This document shows, in pieces, positions 10,901 to 23,315 of a DNA stretch of 59,286 bases. The notes under the pieces were generated by a model, which was given only the letters and a program-made list of their open reading frames with translations, was not told the origin of the DNA and searched no databases. The position numbers were made by a program, and so were the translations under genes. The DNA is from Nemertoderma westbladi (Eukaryota; Xenacoelomorpha; Nemertodermatida; Nemertodermatidae). The DNA is taken from positions 1 to 59,286 of the forward strand of contig JAUCBJ010007266.1 of assembly GCA_032718475.1 (NCBI GenBank). The letters run 5' to 3'. Position 1 is the stretch's first letter, and each line of letters opens with the position of its first letter.

Positions 10901-13900
10901 GCGTTCGAGGGGCTCGATATGATCCCGAAAGTCTGGATTGTCATCCAGTACTCCACCGGTTTTCGGTTGAGGTCTCCTTCAGGCCACCACAGAAATCGTA
11001 GGCTGTCTCGATCCCTAGCTAACGCTTTAACTTGTAGAAACATGCCTTCAATGTCCGAAGCAAAGGCGATCGAATATTGCCGCAGTCGTAATAATATTCC
11101 CAACAAAGATTGGAGTAAGTTGGGGCCCGGCAACAGTTCTGAATTTAGGGATTGTCCCATATAAAGGGTGGAGCCGTCAAACACTACCCGGACATCGTTT
11201 GGTTTACTGGGCTTGGGAACGTAATGATGTGTCAAATAATACGTTCTCTCCATTATGGGTGTTTCTTCTGGAACTCGCTCCGCGTATTCCTTGTCTATAA
11301 ACTTCTTTAATTGAGTCTTATACATTTCTTTGGCTCGATCGTTAGCCGTCAAACGCTGATGCAGTTGTCCGATTCTTTTTTCCGCTAAAGGTCGATTATT
11401 CACGAAACTGGGTTCTCTCCGTCTGAAAGGCAGACCAATTTCATAACGACCCTCATCTTTCAGATAACATGTAGTCGTTTCCTGAATCTGCTTGGCTCTC
11501 TCTTCCTCGACGGATAACGCTTTGTCATAGGAATTAGGCTCTACGGCTTCTTGAGTAAAGAATCGTACGGCGTGTTCATCACGTACCTTACTATTGTACC
11601 GCTCTACCGCTTCATTTAGTTCGTCGTCATAAGTCAATTGTTCGCTATTTTGACTGATAAGGTTACACAAATTAACTTGGTTTAACCAAGTTTGATTCTC
11701 TGTGAGGAGTTCAATGGTATTTTCCTCGTCATACAAATTCTGTATATCGTCGTTATCTGAGGAGCATGGGGTTTCCTCAGCTGGGATTTCTTCTTCACTT
11801 ATATCTTCCTCACATTCATTTACCTGATAGACTTGCTCTCTCGGGAGTCTTTCTTGCAAAGTCCTGTGGGAAGGTCCCGCGAAGTACCAACCTACTCTTG
11901 TTATTCCTGCGTAGGTCTGGAGGGGTCGCGGTCGAGCAGGCCGTTTTTCTATTGTCTCAAGCGCCTCGTTCGCATTTTGGCCTAGTAGTATCTGTACCCC
12001 TGGATAATCGGTACTGAATCTAGGTATGTTGTATTGCTGGGTAAAATGGTCTTCATCCCAGTTGTAAAGCTCCACTTGGCTAGTAGCAAAGTTCTTTGTC
12101 GCCACCATTTTGTCTGACCTTACACTATTTTCACCTAGTTCATCCTGGGGAGTGGACAATGATCCCTCGTAGTAGTCGGTTGATACCGTGGATTTCCAAA
12201 CCTGCATAATTCCAGAAAGGTTCAGTTTGGTTTGGAACTTTGGTTGACCAACAAAGATATATTCGGCTAGGTCTTTGTCTATAAAGGTGCCTGTACTGCC
12301 GGAGTCAAGGAGGGCATTCACTATTAAGCTCTTCCCTATTCCATATACTCTCAGTTGCACCACGGGAACTCTCGGATACCGACAGATGATGTTGGCGCTT
12401 TCCATGAGAGCTGTCGATCCGGAATAGACATTCGGGGTTCCTCTCCCTCCGTTTCGGTCTCATATGTAAGTGCTCGATATACGGTTGTGTTGATCATATA
12501 ACAGGATTCATTTTCGTCTGAAAATTCATCGGTGTAGAATCCTTCCATCTCCGAACTGTGGTTAGTGTCGTTCACATCATTGAATTGGACATGTAATTCG
12601 GGCTCACTTACCTGACTCATCCGGGTCTTATCAAACTCGGTGTGCAGCAAGATATGATGTTTCGCGCCACACTTAGCACACCTCGCGTCTGAGTAACAGG
12701 TTTTCCTTTGATGTCCTCGCCTGAGGCAGTTATAGCACAACCGTTTATCCCACATGACATCACGTCTATCCTTTAGTTATTTCTTTAAGAATTCTTCACA
12801 CCCACTCAAGCGATGTGGCCCATTGCACAATACACACTTAGGTTTGATGTTACTTACCTTAACCTGCGTTGTATTTTGTACGCTAACTCTTTCTTCGGGC
12901 TTCCTTCCATGAATTCTCTTGGGAGATGTAGGGGGAGTTGTTACCTGTTCCTTCTTGCCACTGGTTCGAGCCTTAGATTTACTTACGTCTTTCCTGATCT
13001 TATTTACGTAGTAAGATCTCTCGGTGTCCTTGCCACTATTCTCGTCATAAGACGTTTGGCTTTCATAATCATCTGTATAACACACTGGTGTTACCTTTCT
13101 CCTAGTAACGGGTTTTTCACTTTCCTTACTTTCCGGAGTCTTCTCTTTAGACTGTTTTAGGAGCTGTAATCTTACTGCTCCATTTAAGAACGACATGAGG
13201 TCAGCCATGGTAGGGTCTCTATGTTGTTGTTCCATCAGATAGAGAACCCTTTTGTCCCAGCGAGTACATACTCCACCCTTTGGCAAAGTCAATGCTACGG
13301 CTCCTACAACCATAGAACTATGGTATTCCTGAGACTTACCCAACCAGTCTAGCTGCCTACAGATCTCCTGAATCTCATCAGAAAACTCTATAATCCCGCT
13401 GCTAAGAAACTTTCGGGGCGCTACTAATTTCGCATACAGGTATCTAGCTATGTTAGTCCTATTACCATACCTGATATTAAGTGTATCCCAAACTTGTCTC
13501 AATCCGTCCGGATGTCCAATAAACTTTAACGCCATTAACTTGGGAGGTCCTTCCAAGCACTCGATGAGGAATCGTAGTTTCTCTCCGCTGGATAGTACGG
13601 AGTTCTGTATGTTATCTTTGTAATATTCATTAAAAGGTAACCATTTCATCTCATCTCCATTAAACTTGACGACCTCTCCCACCTTTACCGCTTGACGGGC
13701 TTCCGTTCTAGCCATCTGACGTGTAAAGCTTTCTTGAGCCATCGTATTATTTAATATCGAATTATCGGTATATAAATTTCTCGGCTTATTATCAGATCGG
13801 TATGGGATATCATTATCGACAGGCTTATTGATACCCTTAATAGGGTGTACTATAGGAGTTTCTACTTCACTAGCAGTATAGATGCGTGTAGGCTCCACAC

Positions 13901-13940
13901 CTTGCGCATGAAATACTTCAGATCTAACTGGCTGACACAT
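7994..13940 (-). pseudogene. BEL copy 1 gag/pol (DUF1759-type gag, protease, RT, RNase H, integrase), multiply broken
   Basis: Read on the minus strand, fragments 13940-12777, 12755-12351, 12405-10663, 10494-10093, 9894-9217, 9201-8419 and 8533-7994 align in order with the single intact frame of copy 2. Recognisable parts: a DUF1759-like segment (FNGDEMKWLPF), CCHC-type cysteines (CYNCLRRGHQRKTC), protease (LLDSGSTGTF), RT with YMDD near 10808-10819, RNase H (HVFGDAS), the integrase zinc site (CIPCRK) and core (GVDLFGP, SDKGTNFIGA, WWGGSWERL), and the C-terminal RTKWFAQQE module. At least six stops or frameshifts separate them. Near 8525 a short CGGCA repeat (CACGGCACGGCACGGCAC) coincides with one frameshift, suggesting slippage. 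Confidence 0.9.
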
Positions 13941-14311
13941 TGTTACAGATTGGTGGTATACCCATTTGTATATTTACAAATGGAAGGGACTGAACAGTCC
14001 CTTCCAATTCTTGGACTTGTTTGGAAGACCTTAATTTATTGTCTTCTAATTGCCCGAGCAACTCCTCCATCCCCCGTCATCCCTCGTCCATGCACTCTAC
14101 AGCTGACGTAGCCGGATGGCACATTGGGACGACAGGGGACAGTCCATTTATTATCTCTTGCTCGGCGTCTATAACAGTCTAAGATTCTGGCAGTTGTCTA
14201 CTGGGCACAGGTAGTTTGGTACTGTGTAAAGGGAATTTAGAGTTAGGTTCTGGGAGCAAAGGGGTCTCTATTAAGGGAGTGGCTTCGATAACAGGCCTAA
14301 TTATTTCTGGC

Positions 14312-15986
14312 TCATCTACTATAGTAGGGAGTATTTCTACTCTTATAATTTGGGCTGTTGGCTCTCTGCTCTCTATTACTTAAGTCTACATTAGCTAGCT
14401 CCCTTCTCACCGCAGGGGGTAAGTTAGGCAACTTGGGCCTATGGGGCGCTCTTCTATGTCCGTTTGAACGAGAGTTATTACCTTTACCCTCGGGATCAGT
14501 TGTATCACCTTCATCTGAGGAGGTAAATCCCTGTCTTCTGGGAGTAGATCGACTCAGTAGTTGCATCTGAGTAGCTGCTCTTTGTTTATTTAAGTAATCT
14601 TGTTTCGCCTGAAGGTTCTCCAACTCTAGTTGTACTGTCCCTTCAGATGCCCTCCGTACTGCTTCTGCCACTGCCGCTGCTGCTGCCACTTTTCTTTCAG
14701 CCTCTGCCGCTGCCGCTGCCGGTGCTGCTTTTCTTTCAGCTTCTGCCACTGCCACTGCCGCTGCCACTTTTCTTTCAGCTTCTGCCGCTGCCGCCGCTGC
14801 TGCTACCTTTCGGTCTTCTATTTGCCTCCTTTTTATTTGTTCTTCTTTGTCCATTGCGATGGGAATGCTTTCATCAAATTTAGCCTGCTCCGCAGCTAAT
14901 ATCTCTGCAACTAAAGAGTCCAGAATGAATTTGGCTCCTTCACTATTAGGGTGAAGTCCAGCTAGACGTCTCCTTAGCTCTTTGTCACCTATAAATCATT
15001 GATAATCTGACAGATAGATGTCAATAGCATCCTTCTTCTGAGGTTTTTCGGATACCGCCTCGCCTTCCATATGAGAAAAGGTTGCATCGGTTGATTCTCC
15101 ATGGGTTATGCATTCAGTTAGCTGAATCTTCCATTGTGTTGTTCCCTGGACTTTAGCATTCACTCGTTGGAACCAAGTCTTTACAGCCACCTGCAGCGAC
15201 GTGTCTTGACTTCTCTTCGAGGCCTCTTCAAAGGCTGAAAGGATTAATCTGATCCTCAAGATACGTTCTCTCACTTGGTAAAGCAGCTCTCCCTGCTCTT
15301 GAGGTCCCTGTGGTTGTTGAAATAACTGTGTTTCTATTCTTTCCAAGGAGTTTAAGAATCCCTGGACATATCCAGCTGCTGACCTCTTCCATACAGCTGG
15401 ATCTCGAGTGTCCCTTACTATCCCCATTCGGTATAAGTCTTCCCAGGCAGCTTCCGATAAGTTAAATGGGAGTCCGGGTCCGGGGAAGTTCCATTGAGTC
15501 TCTACAATAGACCTTAGTTCTTCCATCGGGTATCCGGCGTAACTGTCCCTGGTCGATCTCTTATTTCTCATCCAATCTGCTTGATGTTCTTCTACGGCTA
15601 TAAGTACTCTAGTGAGTACTGCCCCAGAAAGAATTAGAAGTGGGTCTGGATAAACCGCTTCTTCCATCCTTGTTCTGATCTCGGGCGTTAACTCTTCGAT
15701 GTCGGAACTAGAGTTACTACGCAGTTGAGAAGTAAGTTCTCGGTTCGGGCACTGTTGCTGTTTTATAGCCGTCGCTTGGTCTCGCTCAACTTGAGCCCTA
15801 GTGCCGATACTAGACCTATGGTTCTTCACTAGCCTAGGGTCTGATACCACTACTGTACGGATGACTTTTCTTACAGTCAGTAGGAGGGGACTTAGACTTC
15901 GGTCTGGGATGTTCCATACTTTGATCTGGGTCACAGATTGTTCTTTCCAAGAGACTATCTGACAGTGTTTGTTTTGTGTCAGACAT
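14312..15986 (-). pseudogene. BEL copy 1 gag N-terminal region, broken
   Basis: The original start is the ATG at 15986-15984 (MSDTKQ), matching the start of copy 2 gag. A frameshift before 15934 leads into the frame ending at 14996, where a TGA follows SDYQ. The same frame reopens and runs through 14854-14312. The later part is an Ala/Glu-rich repeat (EAERKVAAA units), probably coiled coil, and it passes in frame into the segment that in copy 2 belongs to the next ORF. This makes copy 1 a useful reference for the ancestral gag frame. Confidence 0.85.
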
Positions 15987-17745
15987 AATTTATTTTACAG
16001 TTGAATGCCTACTACTATAATAACAGTTAAAGCAAGTCTAGGGGAAATCAGTATCAACTGTCAGTCTAGTAGTTACCAATATCGCTACTCAATGTAACGT
16101 GGTATATATTTAATATTAGAGTACCGGTATACACCTTATAGTATATATATCAGTATTATTTATTACAGTACAGACTATGATCAGTCACAGAATACCGGTA
16201 TATAAGTTTAGCCTAATTTATATAAATATATAATAAGCTTACTGTAAACACCGGTAATATCAATTATTTAAAAATAACTGATTATCCGAATTTTAGGGAT
16301 TATTTCCCTAAAATTTATTACTGATATTAAGCAGCAGTTCAACTGATATTAAGACCTAATTGATGTATAACAGGCCTACTATTTTATAAATCTGATTGAG
16401 TTGATTTATAAATATATATATATATACCCGTAATGGGTTTGGTCAATATTTGAAATAAATGTTATTATTTCTGAGTAAGAAGTCACTACACAGAGGTGGG
16501 ACGCTCTCAGTGGAGTGCTACTTGTTAGACACTAATACTGATAATTCTACTTAACTAAGTTACTTATCACTACAAATTACATACGTATCGGGTTGAGATT
16601 ACACAATCTCTAAATAAACAATAAACAAGTTACACATACAATTTTTTAGGGTAATTTAATAAGAAATTTACGAACCAGACTAACAAGGAGTTAGAATTTC
16701 TGGTTCTTACAAACTGACAGGAATTACGGCATTTGAAACCAATAAAGTAGTATTAAGTACGTTGTGTTGTCCAGATAAGGAAATGCCACCGTCTGATGGC
16801 TTATAGTCTTACACTATAAGCACTACATTATGTACCCGGAGTGTCCTATACCTAGAGGTTAATTATCGAAGCCAACCAGAGCTAACGGACCTATTAACCA
16901 CATTACAACACAAATATACTGCCTATACACTAAATTACTTTCAGGAAAGCGCTGTACTCTAAACCCTAAATTAGGTACAAGCACTTATACAACATATAAC
17001 TAGCAGTTAAATATACGTGAACAGCCAAAAGAACCACGGTATCTGCTGGAGTGACCGGAGCACAAAATCACCAGTCCGTCCTACACCAAGCAGTCCTGAA
17101 GTAGTACCGGGGTTAATTTAACTATAACAGTATGCATAACAAGCATAATTACTGTAAGGAATAAACTTGGGGAGATGAAGGTTGCAAATACTTGCATAAA
17201 CTCTGAATAATAAATATTACGCTACCCGTACAGACTATTCAAATAAAACACAGACTGGCAGACTACCGTCAAGCCTAAATAAACCACAGTATATGCAATC
17301 TCTGAAATGGTTAGTTAGTAAGCGTTCTAACTACGTAGTACGACCTATTCTTTCATGGGGGATTTACCTTACAGCACTGGTGCCTCCACTTTCCTAACTA
17401 GCACTTTATCGGACAGATACTCTACATACACTGCAATCGCCTCAGACCTAACAACAGTCAGACAACAATCCGGCCTACAAATTATTTATACAATCTGAGC
17501 AGGCTTACACGCCTTCTGCTCAATATTACACTTACCGATAAATAAAACTGACAGAAATAAATAACCCATACAAAGGAGTAAGGGGTGATCAATCCCTAAT
17601 CCCCTAACAGCCTACAATATACAATATTTCACAATCAAATAATACTGTTGTACCTGTAAGTATCGGATCAGGCCTACAGTTTACTGTCCTACCGGTGCGT
17701 TTTGGGTTTATTGCCTACTGGGCAATAAAGAAACAAAATCTATTA
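15987..17745 (-). other. Noncoding leader of BEL copy 1
   Basis: About 1.75 kb between LTR and gag without a credible ORF. Homologous to 36340-38516 of copy 2; shared blocks include the region around 17340-17420 (the GTCGTACTA and TTATCGGACAG stretches, in reverse) and 16440-16560. Copy 1 carries only one version of the segment that is tandemly duplicated in copy 2. Confidence 0.75.
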
Positions 17746-19362
17746 ATCTTCACGCCTTTAGACTTTTAGCAGTTTAACCTGCCAATTTAAATGTCCTTTT
17801 AATTATGAATCGACTTTAGCCCTTACCAATTACCTGGTGTACTGAATTTACATCCGCCGAAGCCAGTCCGTGCGCGGCGTATAGGAAGTTATTGCGGTGT
17901 AGGCTACTTTGTATCATTCGATTGATTGCTACTATATAATCTCTGACAACTATATTTACTTTCGGAGAAATATTAACAGTTCCTTTAGGACGTGGCGCTT
18001 TAAGTATAAAACAGAGTTATGACTTACACTAATCACAACTAGATGGCTACGGAGTTTCGTAAATAGCACATTCTTTAGGAGATACTTTATTAACCTTCAT
18101 ACGATTTCACACTACTTCACACTAATTTATACTAATTCACACTAATTTGCCGACCATCACTGATTTTGATTGTATATAAGGAGGATTGCAACTGACACAC
18201 GTAGGGATTATGAAATAGCATTTAATTCACACAAAACCACTATAAATTGAGTCACAGTTGCTACCGGTAGACCCTTCCTCTGCTTACCTCAGTAATAAAG
18301 AAAGTTGAGGGGTTTACGATTATTTATCGGTATTCTCCAAATATAACATCCATTAATATAAACAGCAATTAACACAATATAAAACAGCATTAAAACAGTG
18401 CGGTGAACAGTCAGTATGGGTTCCAGGTGAGTTATGTTTAGTGCAATGCGTCGTACGACGTGGTATACAAGTTAATAGATTTACGTTCTTATAACTAAGG
18501 CCATCAGATGTTCTTGGGCCTAAGTCTAAAAACGACCGTACTCAGTACAGAATTCTGAGAGGAATCTAATTCTCAGAAAAAAACAAGGACTGCTATACTA
18601 CAGCACTGGCACACTGAATATCCAGACCCCGCTAGCGGGGTCCATTAGTTGCAGAATTCCAGTACTGCTGTCTGGCTGTACAACTGTGTAATCAACCCAA
18701 TTACTTATGTACTTTTTTAAATCAGTGGATTTATATTTATGTATTTAATATTTATTATGTATTGGGCTGGGCTGGTGGCGAGAGTAGTGGGTGGTGCCGG
18801 TGGTGTCTGAATTTTAATGCATAGTGCACGAGCACGAATACTACCATACAGTATTATGGTATATGGACTATCACTGGCTTAGCAATAATTATATCAGCCT
18901 CAAACGTTAAAGCAGGCAGCGAGGCAGGTTTGAGGTAGCTAGGTTCGTCATAAACACATAAGAAGAATAAATAACAATTTATCTGTGAGAGAAAATTGAA
19001 AATTTAACAAATTTGCATCTATTTCGGAGCCATATTAGAAGGGAACTAATGGACCCCGCTAGCTGGGTCTGGATATTCAGTGTGTCAGTCCTGTAGTATA
19101 GCAGTCCTTGAGAAAAAACATAACTAATGCGCATGCGCAGTTTCCTCAGGTTGGTCTCTACTGGCATAACTGGGAAGATTGCTCTGATTTGCCGAATAAG
19201 CTCAAACAAAGGAATCTCCACGTACACAAAGAATCAGCTGACAGATTTCGTCATCTTGGTTCTAATTTCTGTCCGACGCGTAGTTGAACAATTTTATGGC
19301 TATTTCAGAGTATTCTACGCATTGCGTAAAAATGACTTGTTATGTCCGCAAAAGCTTTTACA
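17745..19362 (-). repeat. 5' LTR of BEL copy 1, interrupted by a MITE
   Basis: In element orientation it starts TGTAAAAGCTTTTGCG at 19362, as in both LTRs of copy 2. It also keeps recognisable blocks such as GCGCCACGTCCTAAAGGAAC (reverse of about 17977-17996). The inner end near 17745 is approximate. Without the 527-bp insertion at 18584-19110 the LTR would be about 1.1 kb, close to copy 2. Confidence 0.8.
18584..19110. mobile_element. hAT-like MITE inserted in BEL copy 1 LTR
   Basis: A 527-bp noncoding element with about 70-bp terminal inverted repeats. The left end is CAAGGACTGCTATACTACAG, the right end is its near-perfect reverse complement, and the arms extend through CCGCTAGCGGGGTCCATTAG. 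It is flanked by AGAAAAAAA on the left and AGAAAAAAC on the right, consistent with an 8-bp duplication. A CA(A)GG terminus with an 8-bp duplication points to the hAT superfamily. No transposase is encoded. Confidence 0.7.
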
Positions 19363-20640
19363 ATTATTTTCACCCATTGCCTTGATAAAGTATTTATATT
19401 ACAGTATTACGACTGAGTTATGTTATGGCTATATCTAAAATGTGGTCCGTGGTGAGTGCTAGTTTCATCTGACCTGACAATTCAGCAATTGCAGTAAAAC
19501 TTACACAAACATTTAAGTAGCGGTAGCGGTACTCGGTACTGTACTCTGGTACTGGGTACACAATGCAATATTTTTCGTACCAGAGACAGTATTACTGATA
19601 TCTACTTTTTATAAATGTTATAGAACAAGTGTTAGTTATCAATTTTGATAAGTATTTATATTCGAGAACACATTTTTTTCTAGAACATTTTTTGGAAAAA
19701 ATACCATACTACTGTCAGAAGGTCAAATATTTGTTCTAAAAAAAAACCTTATGCTAAATGCCTTTTTATATTATTTCTTAATTGAAATTTAATTTCTTAA
19801 TTTTTCTTAATTGCCTTTTAATTTAAAAAAAATTGGTCAAACAATGGGTACCAAAAAATTTGTCAAACAATGGGTACAATGATACATTACATACATTAAT
19901 GCCCATATTTCACTATGAAAGAAGCTTCGATGGACGATATTTATGCTAAACTAGGCCCAGATAAAAAAAAGTGAGAGAAGACTTACAACAAAAAAAAAAC
20001 GACGTACAGTAAGTTGTGGCAAAAAGTCAAATTTTTGTCTTGCATTCTTATTTGTCTCGACAAAAAAGCCTACTTTTTTTGCCACCACTCAAATAGTCAC
20101 TGTTTTGGATCTTTCAGATACATTACATACATTACATACATGTATACTATATAAAAAGTATTCACGGCATTCTTTAATTTTTAATTGGGGATGTGGCATT
20201 TAACCAGTTTCGGACCCGCACTAGTTTGTTCTAGAACAAAATATAACCAGTTTCGGACTTCACACTCGTTGTTCTAGAACAAAATATGTAATAATGTTCT
20301 AGAACAAATATTTTTTAAAAATAACTAGATAAAGTGTTGTAGAAGAACATTTTCAAAAAATTAACGTTTCGGCATGAATGCTATAAAGGGACTAGACTAG
20401 CCAGGGTGTACCTCTCATCTATACCTTACACCCTCGGTGCCACCTGTATACTATAGGTTGATATCAGAAAAATTAATTTTTAATAAATTGATATAGTTTA
20501 ATATTGCCAGTAATAATTAAAAACTAAACATTATTGATTAAAATATTGTATCGCACAAGGATTGTGTAGAGAAAATACTGTATGATGAAACAGAAACAGT
20601 ACATTAAATATATAGTGTGGCACATAGGTGCCACGGCTCT
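19363..20640. other. AT-rich spacer without genes
   Basis: No credible coding region. It contains a duplicated phrase (TCAAACAATGGGTAC, at about 19836-19875), an approximately 44-bp tandem duplication at 20198-20285 (AACCAGTTTCGGAC...) and a cluster of TTCTAGAAC palindromes. Short runs of ACATTACATACAT occur twice (19890, 20120). Confidence 0.6.
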
Positions 20641-20818
20641 GACTTGGTTGAAGGCTATTTTCCTCGCGCAAATAGCTAGTAGCTTATTCGCAGCCAGTAG
20701 CTACTGGTTTCACGGCAAGTAGCCTCTGGCTGCGGCCAGTAGCTAGTGGCCGCGGCTCTATTGGCAACGAGCCAGTACAGTAGCTACTAGCTCGAATCTA
20801 CTACCTACTGTATATTAC
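20640..20818. repeat. AGTAGCTAC/GGC-rich degenerate repeat
   Basis: Multiple loosely repeated AGTAGCTA and CAGTAGCTACTGG phrases with local palindromes and higher GC than the flanks. No ORF. Confidence 0.45.
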
Positions 20819-20907
20819 ATCATGGGAACCGGGCTTGGAAGTGGGGTGCCTTTGTAGAACATGGTGGAGTACAATAATACAGCAGCAGTCAGTGGGTACG
20901 TAGCAAA

Positions 20908-21073
20908 CTTCGCCTGCGAGAAAGCTTCGCCCGCGTCCAATCTTCGCCCGGAGCAATCTTCTCCCTCAAAATGAGCAACTACCTTTTTCATCGCCCGGAA
21001 GGTTTCCCACGGGCGAAGCTTTACGCGGGCGAAGATTGGCGCGGGCGAAGGATGTACGCGGGCGAAGATTGCA
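20908..21073. repeat. CTTCGCCCGCG repeat cluster with inverted symmetry
   Basis: At least seven copies of a CTTCGCCCGCG-type word. The left part reads it forward (20909-20955) and the right part reads its reverse complement GCGGGCGAAG (21012-21068), about a central AT-rich 50 bp. Units are spaced about 16-17 bp. GC content is far above the surroundings. Confidence 0.65.
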
Positions 21074-21302
21074 CACAACCAGTCAGTGGGGCTCCAGTCT
21101 TATATAGATATAAAGGATGCTGATTGGTTATCAACATAGAAGTTCCTCTAACAAGTGGGTTTCTGGAGTACAGATTTAATTATTGATGAATGTTTCCTGC
21201 GGGAAGTTAGAATTTCACGTGTTTCTGCGATTGGCTAACAATAGGCTCATAGAATTAACATAAAGATTGGATATTGAGGTAGAGCCTCATGTCTAATGTC
21301 TA

Positions 21303-23315
21303 ATGTCTATAATTGAGGATTCTGTTCCTATCTCAAAACCTATGAAACCGAAAAGTAGTCCAGCAATCAAAAAGATACTTAGGCGAATTCACCGCACTAA
21401 GATAAAACTAAAAGAGAGCTCAAACCCAACGAGAACGGTATCACTATTGGAGAACCTGGATGCTCTAAATATATCTTTGGAATTCGCCCACTCTGAATCC
21501 CGTAGATGTATTGAGGATCGAATAATGAGAGAAAAAAATTCCAAAAAGTTTTGGAGATATAATAAGGACAATCTGGTTCATCGCTGTGGTATCCCTGCAA
21601 TGAAAGATTCGGACGGGAAGGTTTACACCAGTGATGTAGATCGAGCAAACTTAATAAATAACACATTCAAATCCGCATTTACTACTGATGATGGAGTTGA
21701 CCCAAAACCGCCTATCAAACACCCCCCCGGTGTTACACTGTCATCGATAAAATTTGACAGAGCTGAAATCCTCAAAATCCTAAAGAATCTAAAACCTGGT
21801 AAAGCTCCCGGACCTGACAATATACCTACTGCATTGCTACGTAAACTTGCTATCTGGCTTTGTGAACCGCTTGAAACACTATTCCAACAGTTCCTTGATT
21901 GCGGCTTTGTTCCCCCAACATGGCGACTCGCTCATATTGTTCCGACGTACAAACTCAAGGGCTCTCGGTCTGATCCTGCTAATTACCGACCGATTTCCCT
22001 TACTTCAGTTCTGGTTAAAGTAATGGAAACTTCGATAAGAAATGAAATGTTAATATATTTACTACGAATAAAAGCTATCAGCTCCAAACAACACGGTTTT
22101 TTGCAGAAAAGGTCAACCTTCACACAACTACTTGAATCTTCATTTGACTGGGTTAGGATTCGCAATAGTGGACGACCAGTGGATATTATTTATACAGATT
22201 TCCAGAGGGCTTTTGACAAAGTATCTCATCAGAAACTCCTTATTAAACTTCACTCGTTTGGTATACAAGGCAGTTTGTTAGCTTGGATTTCGGCATTCCT
22301 GTGTAACCGCTACCAACGTACAGTAATAAATGGAGCTCTGTCAGATCTGGCTTTGGTCACCAGCGGAGTTCCGCAAGGAAGCGTTATTGCTCCGCTCCTG
22401 TTTATCATTTTCATAAATGATATTACGGACAACATATCCACAAATGTGAAGCTCTATGCGGATGACACGAAATTATACAACTCTATATTCACAGATCTTG
22501 ACTCCATGCTTCTACAAGAAGATATCAACTCAATATGCGAATGGGCAAAGGTTTGGCAGATGAGTTACAATGTCAAAAAGTGCTCAGTCGTCTCTCTACA
22601 GGCTAATAGTCAAACGGTGCGTTCCTACTACATGGGTGAAACGTGTCTACAACATCTCAGTGAAGCGAAGGATTTAGGTGTTATAATATCATCCGACTTG
22701 AGATTCAGTGAGCATGTGGGGCTTGTGTCTGCCAAGGCACGTAGAACCTGTTGTCAGATTCGTCGAAACTTTCATCATCGCAGTGCATACCATCAATTTG
22801 AGCTATTTAGAGTTTATGCACGGTCAATCTTAGAATACAATTGCGCAATCTGGTGCCCCTATCTTGATAAGGACATCAATATTATAGAACAGGTTCAACG
22901 AGATTTTACCCGTCGCCTGCCCGGCCTTCAAGGTTTGAGCTACGCAGAGCGACTGAACCGGCTCAACACCCGTTCCCTTGAGGAACGGCGCATCGTTATC
23001 GATCTGGTGGAAATGTTTAAAATTATTCGTGGGTTCAGTCCTATATCTGATCTACAGATGTTTAAACTGTCATCCACCCGAACTCGATCAAACGGTTACA
23101 AAGTAACCATTCCTCACTCGCGTAACTGTATCCATCAGAACCACTTCTCGGTCCGTCGCATTACCCTGTGGAACTCTCTTCCCTCAACAGTTGTTGGTGC
23201 CTCCACCACGTTGGGTTTTCGCACCCGAATCAATAACATTGATTTATCTGCTCAATGCACTGGTTCCTGGAAAAACACCATGAATACCGTCCATATCTAC
23301 TACAACGTTAATTAA
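21303..23315 (+). CDS. LINE B reverse transcriptase (jockey/CR1-like), intact ORF
   Basis: 670 codons, uninterrupted. The N-terminal 100 residues are the basic linker normally found between endonuclease and RT (FWRYNKDN). Then come the RT fingers (LKPGKAPGPDNIP, NYRPISLTS), motif A (YTDFQRAFD, near 22190), motif B (GVPQGSVIAPLLF, about 22366-22404) and motif C (LYADD, near 22455). All three catalytic aspartates are present. The C-terminal region (LEYNCAIWCPY, WNSLPSTVV) is typical of jockey/CR1/Rex-type LINEs. No endonuclease is encoded upstream, so the copy is 5'-truncated; the ATG lies in a small tandem repeat (three ATGTCTA units, 21288-21308). The intact ORF suggests a young insertion. 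Confidence 0.93.
   Translation: MSIIEDSVPISKPMKPKSSPAIKKILRRIHRTKIKLKESSNPTRTVSLLENLDALNISLEFAHSESRRCIEDRIMREKNSKKFWRYNKDNLVHRCGIPAMKDSDGKVYTSDVDRANLINNTFKSAFTTDDGVDPKPPIKHPPGVTLSSIKFDRAEILKILKNLKPGKAPGPDNIPTALLRKLAIWLCEPLETLFQQFLDCGFVPPTWRLAHIVPTYKLKGSRSDPANYRPISLTSVLVKVMETSIRNEMLIYLLRIKAISSKQHGFLQKRSTFTQLLESSFDWVRIRNSGRPVDIIYTDFQRAFDKVSHQKLLIKLHSFGIQGSLLAWISAFLCNRYQRTVINGALSDLALVTSGVPQGSVIAPLLFIIFINDITDNISTNVKLYADDTKLYNSIFTDLDSMLLQEDINSICEWAKVWQMSYNVKKCSVVSLQANSQTVRSYYMGETCLQHLSEAKDLGVIISSDLRFSEHVGLVSAKARRTCCQIRRNFHHRSAYHQFELFRVYARSILEYNCAIWCPYLDKDINIIEQVQRDFTRRLPGLQGLSYAERLNRLNTRSLEERRIVIDLVEMFKIIRGFSPISDLQMFKLSSTRTRSNGYKVTIPHSRNCIHQNHFSVRRITLWNSLPSTVVGASTTLGFRTRINNIDLSAQCTGSWKNTMNTVHIYYNVN

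Larger units (their letters stand above)
7276..19362 (-). mobile_element. BEL/Pao retrotransposon copy 1, decayed, 3' end interrupted
   Basis: A minus-strand relative of the element at 35-51 kb. In element order it has a 5' LTR (19362 to about 17745, enlarged by a MITE), a noncoding leader (17745-15987), broken gag (15986-14312), broken pol (13940-7994) and 3' noncoding sequence (7993-7276). That last part matches 46625-47270 of copy 2. The match stops abruptly at 7276 at the LINE A tail, so the 3' LTR and any third ORF lie outside the window or are lost. Many stops and frameshifts mark it as older than copy 2. Confidence 0.92.
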
